Of a stretch of DNA of 64,000 bases, positions 8,421-16,813 are shown piece after piece. The stretch is taken from the NCBI GenBank assembly GCA_900316645.1, contig ONDP01000002.1, forward strand, positions 1 through 64,000, given 5' to 3'. The first letter of the stretch is position 1. The number at the start of each line of letters is the position of its first letter. The stretch is from an uncultured Prevotellaceae bacterium (lineage in GTDB: Bacteria; Bacteroidota; Bacteroidia; Bacteroidales; Bacteroidaceae). The notes under the pieces were generated by a model, which was given only the letters and a program-made list of their open reading frames with translations, ran no database searches and was not told the origin of the DNA. Position numbers and translations under genes: made by a program.

Positions 8421-8775
8421 TTATTGGATAGTCACGTTAAACTTCTTGAGGTCGATATCGGCACTCGACGAACCAACCATCAGTTCATACGTACCGGGGA
8501 CAACACGCATGGCGTTCGTCTTTACATCCCAACCCTCAAAGCGCTCGCGTGGGAAGTCAATCTCTATCGTCTTGCTTTGTCCAGCCTTCAGGGTAACACG
8601 CTGGTAGGCACGCAACGTCTTCAGCGGTCCTTCCTTATCGGCAGTGTTACGCATATAAACCTGTACCACTTCCGTGCCTTCCTGCTTGCCGGCACCTCTT
8701 TTCTGGTCCATGTGCGTTAGCTGTTGCGCATAGTCCTGTTAAAAGGACAGTCAGTAGTTTTTGTTTGATTCTCAT
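8421..8775 (-). pseudogene. Remnant of a secreted GH3 beta-glucosidase
   Basis: Two pieces of one gene remain, out of frame with each other. From 8775 a clear signal peptide is encoded (MRIKQKLLTVLLTGLCATANA), which runs on out of frame. From 8711 a different frame encodes about 90 residues typical of the C-terminal fibronectin-III-like domain of GH3 glucosidases (EGTEVVQVYMRNT, YQRVTLKAGQSK, PGTYELMVGSSS). The whole catalytic part, some 600 residues, is missing, so a large internal deletion joined the ends in the wrong frame. It is third in a leftward unit after the alpha/beta hydrolase (7-nt gap). A secreted glucosidase has thus been lost from this locus. Confidence 0.8.
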
Positions 8776-8782
8776 GTTGTTG

Positions 8783-9931
8783 TTATAGGTGTTTGTTAAA
8801 GAAATCCAGTACTCGCTTCTGTGCTTTCCTGTCACAGCTGTGAGGAATGTCCCAGAGTTCAGTCTCCAGTTTGTCGTCAGCCCCCTGACTCTTCCATGTG
8901 TCGTGCATGATGCTGAAAGCCTTCTCGACTCCTGCTACCGGGAAGAGTTTGTCTTGCGAGCCGTTGATGAAGAGCATGGGCTTCGGACAGGCAATGCTGG
9001 CGATATGCGGATAGTCAAGCCAACGGCGCAATCCCGGCAGACAGTTGGCAAAACCACCGTTCTCCGTCCGTTTATACTTGAAGGTCATCTGCTCGTCGGT
9101 GGTTACCATCCAACACACTGCAGCACCCACTTTGATGCGGTCGGAGAGGGCAGCGAGTATCCAGGTGCGGTAGCCTCCCATCGACCATCCGGTACAGCCG
9201 ATGCGCTTGGCATCCACCTCGGGCATCGTGGCGAGATATTCCGTTCCGGCAATATCGTCGTAGGTCATATAGGCCGAAAGGTCAATGCCGTACATCATCA
9301 TATTTCCGGCTATCATGTCATACAGGTTACGCTTCATACCCTCCTTCAGTCCGCGCTCTCCCCACATCGGGGCGTCGGCAGAGAATACCACGTAACCGTG
9401 CTGAGCCAGATAATCGCCAAAGAACTGCCCCTCGTATCCTTTCGCCCATTCCTTCGCATCCTTGATGACGGTGGAGTCTTCACAAGCCAAAGGACGGATG
9501 CACTTCTCCTTGCCGATGAAGAAGTGGCCTCCGTGGTCGTGCAGCATGTTGACAGCAGGGAAAGGTCCTTTGCCATTGGGAATCAGCACGTAGGCTGGCA
9601 CCGTATAATACTTAGAGAGTCGTATCTCTATCTTGCGAGCCTTGTAACCGTCGCGCTGTTCTTCATAGATGACCTTCGCCTCGTAGCCGTTAGTAGGTGC
9701 AGGCGGAGGTGTCAGCATACAGTCGAACACCTTTTGGCGCGCAGCTTCTCGCCACTTGCCGAAGTCTTTGATATCGCTATTGCCCCATGCCAGCGGATAG
9801 GTCAGGTCGGCAATCAGCGAATCAGCGTAGGCAGGCAGATTGCGCACAAACTCATACCGCTCCCTGTTTTGGGCAGAACTGCTGATGGTGATACCGCAGA
9901 TAAAGCAAGTCAGTAAGATGATTTTCCTCAT
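8783..9931 (-). CDS. Secreted alpha/beta hydrolase (dienelactone hydrolase/acetylesterase-like)
   Basis: A 382-aa protein with a signal peptide (MRKIILLTCFICGITISSSA, then Q). The alpha/beta-hydrolase nucleophile elbow is GWSMGGYR in the GxSxG pattern, the acid is probably D in FINGSQDKLFP, and the base is H in WDIPHSCD near the C-terminus, so the triad is complete. LHDHGGHFF forms the oxyanion-type loop. Members of this superfamily in polysaccharide loci often act as esterases on acetylated or methylated glycans. A pectin or xylan ester is plausible but not shown. It lies 3 nt after the sialidase-fold gene and is probably cotranscribed with it. Confidence 0.75.
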   Translation of the reverse strand: MRKIILLTCFICGITISSSAQNRERYEFVRNLPAYADSLIADLTYPLAWGNSDIKDFGKWREAARQKVFDCMLTPPPAPTNGYEAKVIYEEQRDGYKARKIEIRLSKYYTVPAYVLIPNGKGPFPAVNMLHDHGGHFFIGKEKCIRPLACEDSTVIKDAKEWAKGYEGQFFGDYLAQHGYVVFSADAPMWGERGLKEGMKRNLYDMIAGNMMMYGIDLSAYMTYDDIAGTEYLATMPEVDAKRIGCTGWSMGGYRTWILAALSDRIKVGAAVCWMVTTDEQMTFKYKRTENGGFANCLPGLRRWLDYPHIASIACPKPMLFINGSQDKLFPVAGVEKAFSIMHDTWKSQGADDKLETELWDIPHSCDRKAQKRVLDFFNKHL

Positions 9932-9934
9932 ATT

Positions 9935-11086
9935 CTATTTGATAGCTGTTAACTTGACACGTGTGAATTGCACGTCTTCCTTATTCGTTGAATAGCCGAC
10001 ATATAGCCAGCCGTTATGAATCATAGCCTTCGGATAGTTGTACCCTAACGTCTTATATTTCCCCTCGTAACGTAGAGGAGGCAGATCGTCGGCTTTGCCG
10101 TTTCGCAACAGGTAGCCTCTGTCAAAACAGCGTCCGTCATTACTCAGCAACAGCACAAGAGGATGGCGCTGTTTGCCGTTGACGGGGCAGCACACCATAA
10201 ACGCAGTGCCGTCTGCCAAGTTGCCAGCACACTGTTTGGTACGGGCATCGGGAATGTTAGTCACTTGCGGCTTAGTCCATGTTGCACCGCTGTCATGACT
10301 AAAGGAAACCAATTTTCGGAAACTGCTGCTCTGGTCGCGGAATATCATTGCAATGGTGCCATCGGCTTGCACAAACTGACTGGGTTCCAACTCGCGTGAC
10401 TGATTGCCCCGATCGACGCCCTCGAAATGGCCTTTCACCCATCCCGATCTGCCGGATTGGTCGTCCGTAAATGCCGGTTTGACATGCAGGCCCGGTTGGA
10501 AGTGTATGGCACCGACGAGTCGTCCGTCTTTCAGCCGATAGGGATCCTGTTCCAAAACCCCCGTCATCTCACTTCCGTCAGCCATCTTGACGGGTTGAGG
10601 CTCGCTCCATTGTTTACCATTGGTAGTATATATAAAATAGGTGTTGCCTCCTCGTGGTTCCAGTCCCTTCTGCCACGTGTCGATAAAGGCAATGAGAGTG
10701 TCGCCATTTACCAGCCATCCGCCCGAGGTGTAATATGCCTGCCGGTTAGCTTTGGCGAGTGGGCGAGGGGAGCACCATGTCTTTCCCTCATCCTCGCTGA
10801 TGCTATAGGTCACCCAAGTGTCGTTGCTGTCCTCGTCCTTCGGAGAACTCTGCCACATACAGAAGAGTTTCCCCTTGAAAGCCGTCATCACCACACCGTT
10901 GGCATAGTGGTCAGTACCCTCAGTTGCCGAAAAGACAGTGATAGTTTCAGTGCCTTTGGCATAAGAAAGCCCCAGCGTCTCCGTCAGTGTGCTGTCCAGC
11001 ACCCCCTCAGCGAGCCGGATATCCTCATTGTCAGCTTGTACAGCCACACAAAGGAGGAAAGATAATAGAAGTATTATTGTTCTCAT
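9935..11086 (-). CDS. Secreted sialidase-fold (BNR/Asp-box) protein
   Basis: A 383-aa protein with a signal peptide ending near VAVQA. Two Asp-box repeats are visible (SISEDEGKTW and SFSHDSGATW), as expected of a six-bladed sialidase-type propeller. True sialidases also need an N-terminal FRIP arginine and a Tyr/Glu pair; no FRIP motif is evident, so the substrate may not be sialic acid. In a pectin locus it could act on another uronic or acidic sugar (inference). The promoter places its -7 box only 5 nt before the ATG, so the mRNA is probably leaderless. It starts the leftward unit running into the hydrolase and the GH3 remnant. Confidence 0.7.
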   Translation of the reverse strand: MRTIILLLSFLLCVAVQADNEDIRLAEGVLDSTLTETLGLSYAKGTETITVFSATEGTDHYANGVVMTAFKGKLFCMWQSSPKDEDSNDTWVTYSISEDEGKTWCSPRPLAKANRQAYYTSGGWLVNGDTLIAFIDTWQKGLEPRGGNTYFIYTTNGKQWSEPQPVKMADGSEMTGVLEQDPYRLKDGRLVGAIHFQPGLHVKPAFTDDQSGRSGWVKGHFEGVDRGNQSRELEPSQFVQADGTIAMIFRDQSSSFRKLVSFSHDSGATWTKPQVTNIPDARTKQCAGNLADGTAFMVCCPVNGKQRHPLVLLLSNDGRCFDRGYLLRNGKADDLPPLRYEGKYKTLGYNYPKAMIHNGWLYVGYSTNKEDVQFTRVKLTAIK

Positions 11087-11091
11087 CGCTA

Positions 11092-11123
11092 CAAAGATAC
11101 AAACTTCTTTCTATTTCCGCAAA
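11092..11123 (-). promoter_or_regulatory. Promoter of the sialidase-fold gene (leaderless)
   Basis: On the minus strand TTTG (11120-11123), 20 nt, TATCTTTG (11092-11099) fits the consensus exactly. Only 5 nt separate it from the ATG at 11086. Confidence 0.75.
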
Positions 11124-11153
11124 TATTTAGGCCAAAAACCCATATACTCTAAC

Positions 11154-11169
11154 TCGTAAACGTTTACGA
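11154..11169. promoter_or_regulatory. Perfect 16-bp palindrome, LacI-family-like operator
   Basis: TCGTAAACGTTTACGA is perfectly self-complementary and centred on CG, the pattern of LacI/GalR-family operators. It lies between the divergent sialidase-fold and SusC promoters, 20 nt upstream of the SusC -33 box, and could serve either unit. No LacI-family gene is in the window. Confidence 0.6.
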
Positions 11170-11189
11170 TGTAAAAAGTCTAAAAATTA

Positions 11190-11221
11190 TTTGGGGATTT
11201 CATTAATTTTATCTAAATTTG
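11190..11221 (+). promoter_or_regulatory. Promoter of the SusC/SusD operon
   Basis: TTTG at 11190-11193, 20 nt, then TAAATTTG at 11214-11221 is a full consensus match. The 5' UTR is about 130 nt and begins with a small hairpin (CTCCT/AGGAG near 11240), leaving room for post-transcriptional control. Confidence 0.75.
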
Positions 11222-11354
11222 CAACGTAAACTATGTGTCTCCTCTTGCAAGGAGGTGAGCATTGAAAGAGAAACTGCCTATATATATAATAAGGTGGAAC
11301 TAATCGAAAACAGAATCAAATATAATATTTATTAATTTTTAAAACTACTAATTT

Positions 11355-14300
11355 ATGTCTGTTAAAATGAAGAGTATGCGAATTGCGCTTACACTTGCTT
11401 TCCTGCTAATAGTAGGTAGTTTGTCGGCGCAGACCGTACAGGTCAACGTGAAAGATGCGACAGGCGAAGCAGTTATTGGAGCCAGCGTTATCGAACAGGG
11501 TACGCAGAATGGCGGTGTGACCGACTTCGACGGTAATTTCACAATCAAGTTAACGGCCGGAAAGCCAATCGTGATCTCATACATTGGTATGAAGACTCAG
11601 ACGATTAATGCTGCTGGTAAGTCATCTATCAATGTAGTACTGGAGGACGACGCTACCACACTGAATGACGTGGTGGTGATTGGTTACGGTGCTGTTCGTA
11701 AGAAGGATTTGACAGGTTCTGTTGCTACCGTCAAGGGACAGGACCTCGTAAAGGTGCCCGTAGCTAACGTCAGTGAAGCACTGACTGGTAAGATGGCTGG
11801 TGTGAACATCACGACTACTGACGGTTCTCCTGACGCCGAAATTCTGATCCGCGTTCGTGGTGGTGGTTCTATTACTGGCGACAACTCACCTCTTTATGTT
11901 GTTGATGGTTTCCAAACTAGCAGTATCAGTGACATTTCGCCCAATGACATTGAGGACATCACAGTTTTGAAGGATGCTTCGTCTACTGCTATTTATGGAT
12001 CTCAAGGTGCAAATGGTGTTATTCTGATTACAACCAAAAATGCAAAAGGTGGTAAGACTACCATTAACTATAATGGTTTCTTACAAACGAAGAAAGTTTC
12101 TAAGCGTCTGAGTCCAATGAATACTTATGATTACGTAATGTCTAACTATGAGTATTCTTTAATTCGTGGCGAAAGTGCCCTGAACTCTTTTTATCGCCAG
12201 TTTGGTGTTTATGATGACTTGTATCTTTACAAAAGCATAGAGCCCATTGACTGGCAAGATGACATGTTCGGTCACAATGTAATGTCGCAGAGCCATAACC
12301 TCTCTATCACTGGTGGTTCCGAAAAAACGAAGTTTACACTTTCAGGAACTTACGACTTCAACGGTGGTTTGATGCCTAACAACGACTTCAGCCGTTACGC
12401 ATTCCTCTTCAAGTTGAACCATGAGATCAACAAGAGTCTGACTTTCTCGGTCAATGCTCGCGTTAGCGATCAGATTGCCAACGGTCAAGGTACACAGGGT
12501 GGTACTTACAAGGTGCGCACAGAGCAGGCTATCTACTCTGTAGCAACTAAGGGCCTTTCTGGTATGATTACACCTGACTTCTCAACAATGTCGGATGACG
12601 AAATTACAGAATGGCAGCGCGCTAATATGTCGCTGGCCGAGCAGTCGGAACAGTATTGGCGCAAGCGCAACAACCGCAGTTTCAACTTCAACGCAGCCCT
12701 TGACTGGAAAACTCCCCTGAAGGGACTTACCGCTCATATTGAAGGTGGTTATGCATATGGTTTCAATGAGGTAAAGAACTGGTATGGTTCTACAACCACT
12801 CAGGCTTCTTACGTAGGTGGTCTTCCTTTGGCTGATTGGACAAAGACAAATACTCGCACTATTCGCGAAAGTGCAACTTTGACCTATGACAAGCGTATTA
12901 AGGATACTCATCATTTCAACGTAATGATTGGTCAGGAATATCGCTCTTATCGTACAGATAATAGTTCGATGGGAGGCAATAACTACAGCGCTGCCTACAC
13001 TCCAGAACAAGTATTTGCTAATTTTGGCTCTGGTGTTATGCAGAACATCGGTAGTGTGGTATCTCCTAACGAAAATACAGTATCTTTCTTCGGACGTATT
13101 AACTACGATTATAAGGATCGTTACCTCTTGACATTGACTTTCCGTGAGGATGGTAGTTCTAAGTTCGCAAAAGGCAAACAGTGGGGTTTCTTCCCTGCAG
13201 CTGCAGCATCTTGGCGTATTATTGAAGAGCCATGGATGGAGAAAGCAAAGTCTTGGCTGTCAAACTTAAAACTGCGTGTGTCATTTGGTAAGACTGGTAA
13301 TAACAAATTGCCAAGCTATATGTTCTCTCAGCTCTACGCTTTCAACAGCGGTTCTAAACGCTATGGTGTTGGCGAAGAAGCTAACGTACATCTGGCAGTT
13401 ACCAACATATTGGCTAACCCCAACCTGACTTGGGAGAAGCGTACAACCCGTAACATCGGTTTGGACTTCGGTTTCTTTAATGAGCGACTCACTGGTAATA
13501 TTGATTTTTACTGGAATAGCACAGATGACTTGCTTATTAACCATTCTATTGCAGCCCCTGGTTACACTTCTGTATACGAGAACTCTGCTTCTACAAGCAA
13601 TAAGGGTGTTGAAGTCTCCTTAAATGCAGCTATTGTTCAGAAGAAAACTTGGAGTCTGAATGCATTCTTCAACATTGGTTTTGACAAGTCTAATGTCAAG
13701 AGTCTTGCAAACGGCATCACTCAAATGACATTCCCCTCCGGATGGGCAAGCTCTGATAACAAGAACCAGCAAGACTATATTGTACGCGTTGGCGATCCCA
13801 TTGGTTTGGTCTATGGATGGAAGAGTGACGGATATTATACTACCGACGATTTCCAAAGCTATGATCCTGCAACTAACACCTACACTTTGAAAGATGGTGT
13901 TCCTTCAACAGCCCTCTTAGGTGGAGCTATCGGTATTCGTCCTGGTACCATGAAACTTGTCGACCTGAACGGTGACGGTGTTGTTGACGGTGACGATGTT
14001 ACTGTTATCGGTGACACCAATCCCAAGTTCGCCGGTGGTTTCGGATTCAGTGGTACTGTTTATGATTTCGATTTCCAGGCAAACTTCACATATACTGTTG
14101 GAAACGACATATACAATGCTAACAAGATTCAGACCTCGTCTCGTTATCGCGCAGGCACATATCCTAATATGCGTGACGACATGCGCCCATCTAATGCCTA
14201 TTCTTATGTAAATCCCGAAAATGGTACTTTGCTGACCAGTTTAGAAGAATTGGCATACTGGAATGAAGGTGGTAACGGACTTGCAAAGAAAGCAATGTGG

Positions 14301-14615
14301 AGCCCGTTCTCTACTGGTGATGCTGTTGTAGTTCCTACAGATTGGGCACTGGACGATGCTTCATTCCTTCGTCTGCAGAGCGTAACTGTAGGTTATACTT
14401 TGCCTGCAAAGCTCACTCGTAAAATTGCTATTCAGCGTCTGCGCTTCTATGTGACAGCAACAAACTTGTTCTGCATTACCAGTTATCCTGGTTATGACCC
14501 TGAAGTTAGCTCTTATGTTCGCAACTCCAGCTATTCTGGTCTGACTCCTGGTATAGACTTCTCGTCTTATCCCAAGAGTCGTGCATGGACTTTCGGTGTT
14601 AATGTCACCTTATAA
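11355..14615 (+). CDS. SusC/RagA-family TonB-linked outer-membrane transporter
   Basis: A 1086-aa protein. After a signal peptide (cleavage near SLSAQ) comes a carboxypeptidase-D-like regulatory domain (about 25-110; VIGASVIEQGTQNGGVTDFDGNF). Next is a plug domain starting at LNDVVVIGYGAVRKKDLTGSV and containing DASSTAIYGSQGANGVI. A long 22-strand barrel runs to the C-terminus (AWTFGVNVTL). SusC proteins import oligosaccharides through the outer membrane with the SusD partner encoded 13 nt downstream. The surrounding GH28, PL9 and GH105 genes point to pectin fragments as cargo. The gene leads an operon of three and follows a promoter with a LacI-type palindrome. Confidence 0.95.
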   Translation: MSVKMKSMRIALTLAFLLIVGSLSAQTVQVNVKDATGEAVIGASVIEQGTQNGGVTDFDGNFTIKLTAGKPIVISYIGMKTQTINAAGKSSINVVLEDDATTLNDVVVIGYGAVRKKDLTGSVATVKGQDLVKVPVANVSEALTGKMAGVNITTTDGSPDAEILIRVRGGGSITGDNSPLYVVDGFQTSSISDISPNDIEDITVLKDASSTAIYGSQGANGVILITTKNAKGGKTTINYNGFLQTKKVSKRLSPMNTYDYVMSNYEYSLIRGESALNSFYRQFGVYDDLYLYKSIEPIDWQDDMFGHNVMSQSHNLSITGGSEKTKFTLSGTYDFNGGLMPNNDFSRYAFLFKLNHEINKSLTFSVNARVSDQIANGQGTQGGTYKVRTEQAIYSVATKGLSGMITPDFSTMSDDEITEWQRANMSLAEQSEQYWRKRNNRSFNFNAALDWKTPLKGLTAHIEGGYAYGFNEVKNWYGSTTTQASYVGGLPLADWTKTNTRTIRESATLTYDKRIKDTHHFNVMIGQEYRSYRTDNSSMGGNNYSAAYTPEQVFANFGSGVMQNIGSVVSPNENTVSFFGRINYDYKDRYLLTLTFREDGSSKFAKGKQWGFFPAAAASWRIIEEPWMEKAKSWLSNLKLRVSFGKTGNNKLPSYMFSQLYAFNSGSKRYGVGEEANVHLAVTNILANPNLTWEKRTTRNIGLDFGFFNERLTGNIDFYWNSTDDLLINHSIAAPGYTSVYENSASTSNKGVEVSLNAAIVQKKTWSLNAFFNIGFDKSNVKSLANGITQMTFPSGWASSDNKNQQDYIVRVGDPIGLVYGWKSDGYYTTDDFQSYDPATNTYTLKDGVPSTALLGGAIGIRPGTMKLVDLNGDGVVDGDDVTVIGDTNPKFAGGFGFSGTVYDFDFQANFTYTVGNDIYNANKIQTSSRYRAGTYPNMRDDMRPSNAYSYVNPENGTLLTSLEELAYWNEGGNGLAKKAMWSPFSTGDAVVVPTDWALDDASFLRLQSVTVGYTLPAKLTRKIAIQRLRFYVTATNLFCITSYPGYDPEVSSYVRNSSYSGLTPGIDFSSYPKSRAWTFGVNVTL

Positions 14616-14628
14616 TTAATTACAAACA

Positions 14629-16806
14629 ATGAATAAAGTTATCATTATGAAACTTAAGAATAAATATATAGCATTAGCAGCTGTTGGGGTTGTAGCTCTC
14701 ACTTCATGTAGTGATGTGCTAAACGTAGATGCTCCATCTCAGAATAATGCCACTATGGTTTACTCCTCAACAGAGTTTGCTACAGACGCCATAAATGGTG
14801 TATATGTATTGTTCGGTGAAGACCCCTACTCTTCTCGTATGATGGGCGTATGGATGCAAAACACCGATGTAGAAGCTATGGGACCAAATGCAGGTCTTCC
14901 TTCTGCTCACCGCTCGTCAGTTTGGTCTCTTCAAGGACCTGCACTGGAAAGCTTCAATGATGTATATAATGTTTGGAATAACAACCTCCAGGCTATTGAG
15001 CGTGCCAATCAGGTTCGTGCCGGTATTGATGGTAGCCCAATAGGTAACAGTGAAGAGATGCAACAGATTAAAGGTGAAGCAACCTGTTTGAAAGCTTTCC
15101 GCTATTACCTGATGTGCGGCATCTTCGGTGATGTTCCTTATTACGATGAAGCTGCTAAATGGGGAGATCTGATTGATAAGCCTCGCACAGATCGAAACGT
15201 TATTTACAGTCGAGTTCTTCAGCAATTGGTAGACATTGAACCTAACATGAAGTTCTCTGATGTGAATACGGGTGGCATTGAGCGTATGAATCGTGACTTT
15301 GCAATTGGTCTGATTGCACGTTTGGCATTGTTCCGTGCCGGCTATGGAAAAACTGTAAACAATGAGATGAAACGTGCCGATGAATATCTTGATGTTACCG
15401 CTGATTCTTTGACCGTAACTTATACAGATTTAAATGGCAACGAGAAAACTGCTCAGACTTATACACAGTATTATCAGATGGCAAAAGATTACTGCCAGAA
15501 ACTCATTCAGCTTAAGCCACGTGCTCTGTATGCTAATTTCGATCAGTCGTTTGTAAATGAGATGAACTATACTCACGACAATAACAGTGAAGTTCTTTAT
15601 GAAGTTGCTTTCGTTCAGAACTATGGTGGTGATGTGGGTTGGAGTCTTGGTGTGCCTAACACTGGTTCATGTGCCAAGGGTAATACCACTGCACAGGTAG
15701 CTGTTACTCCTACTTATTACATGTCATTTGCTGATACTGATACACGTCGTGATGTATGTTGCGCTAAATATGCGCATGCCAACGACACTGTTGCTGCTGC
15801 CAGAGCAACTGCTATTTATGCAGGAAAATGGGATCGTGCTTTAGCTGCCAAAGACTTAGGTTCTGGCTCTTCTAAGGGTACTGGAATCAATTTCCCATTG
15901 ATGCGTTATTCTGACATATTACTGATGCTGGCAGAGGCTGAAAATGAGCTAAATGGTCCTTCTGCGCTTGCGAAAGAAGCTTTGACACAGGTTCGTGCAC
16001 GCGCTTTTGCCGGAGCTGCGGATTACGACGATCAGGTAACAACATATGTTAGCAACCTGAACAGCAAAGAAGACTTCTTCAACGCTATCGTTGACGAACG
16101 TGCATGGGAGTTTGGAGGCGAAGGTCTGCGTAAGTTCGACCTCATCCGCTGGAACCTCTATGCTAAGAAGATTGAAGAAACCCTACGCACTATGATTTGC
16201 TGGGGTATATCTACAGAAGAAGACTTGCTCAATGATGCTAGCGTTATGGCAACTTATCCTGAGGCAGCAAACTATGTAAACTGGGCTAACAAACTTTGGT
16301 ATGCCAAGAGTGGAACAGCAAACAAAAAGACTGACATCAAGTGGTACAACCAAAAGTTCAAGATTACTGAGGATGATGCCTCCATGACAGCCGATGGATG
16401 GCAAAGTGTAAATTGGGGTAGCGACTGTATCAAGAAAGTTACCACTTACACATACAACGGCACTGACTATACTGCATGTACTAAGACTTCAAATGCAGAC
16501 GGAAGCACAACCTATGTATTAGGCGTTGAACCAAGTCAGGTTACCGTTCAAGTTGCTGCTGGCGACAAATCTGGTATTACTCGTCATCAGAAGTTCCAGT
16601 CTTCCGACTATGCAACACGCCTATTCCGCGGATATGCAGGAGGCGCATTGAAAGGAAGCGGAATTGTTCCCTATCTGATTCCTATCAACATTACGACACT
16701 TAATGCAAGTTCAGTACTGAATAATGACGGTTACGGCTTCTCGGCAACTGATATGGGCGAAGGTGTGAATATTGATATAGCTACAATTGACAAAGAAAAC
16801 TATTAA
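14629..16806 (+). CDS. SusD/RagB-family glycan-binding lipoprotein
   Basis: A 725-aa protein, longer than most SusD proteins (about 500-650). The signal sequence ends in a lipobox at LTSC, with the cysteine at residue 27 from this start or 21 from the ATG at 14647; the second start gives the more normal signal peptide. SusD-type elements include YLMCGIFGDVPYY, a tetratricopeptide-like helical core, LLMLAEAENEL and the C-terminal ERAWEFGGEGLRKFDLIRWN. It caps the SusC transporter at the cell surface and binds the glycan. The extra length lies mainly in the last 200 residues. The next gene starts 7 nt after its stop. Confidence 0.93.
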   Translation: MNKVIIMKLKNKYIALAAVGVVALTSCSDVLNVDAPSQNNATMVYSSTEFATDAINGVYVLFGEDPYSSRMMGVWMQNTDVEAMGPNAGLPSAHRSSVWSLQGPALESFNDVYNVWNNNLQAIERANQVRAGIDGSPIGNSEEMQQIKGEATCLKAFRYYLMCGIFGDVPYYDEAAKWGDLIDKPRTDRNVIYSRVLQQLVDIEPNMKFSDVNTGGIERMNRDFAIGLIARLALFRAGYGKTVNNEMKRADEYLDVTADSLTVTYTDLNGNEKTAQTYTQYYQMAKDYCQKLIQLKPRALYANFDQSFVNEMNYTHDNNSEVLYEVAFVQNYGGDVGWSLGVPNTGSCAKGNTTAQVAVTPTYYMSFADTDTRRDVCCAKYAHANDTVAAARATAIYAGKWDRALAAKDLGSGSSKGTGINFPLMRYSDILLMLAEAENELNGPSALAKEALTQVRARAFAGAADYDDQVTTYVSNLNSKEDFFNAIVDERAWEFGGEGLRKFDLIRWNLYAKKIEETLRTMICWGISTEEDLLNDASVMATYPEAANYVNWANKLWYAKSGTANKKTDIKWYNQKFKITEDDASMTADGWQSVNWGSDCIKKVTTYTYNGTDYTACTKTSNADGSTTYVLGVEPSQVTVQVAAGDKSGITRHQKFQSSDYATRLFRGYAGGALKGSGIVPYLIPINITTLNASSVLNNDGYGFSATDMGEGVNIDIATIDKENY

Positions 16807-16813
16807 TAATAGA

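Noticed and set aside
8789-9916. Plus-strand ORF opposite the alpha/beta hydrolase
   Set aside because: The minus frame has a signal peptide and complete triad; the plus frame shows no recognisable domain.
9935-11086. Firm call as exo-alpha-sialidase
   Set aside because: Asp boxes support the fold, but no FRIP arginine motif is evident and the locus is pectin-related.
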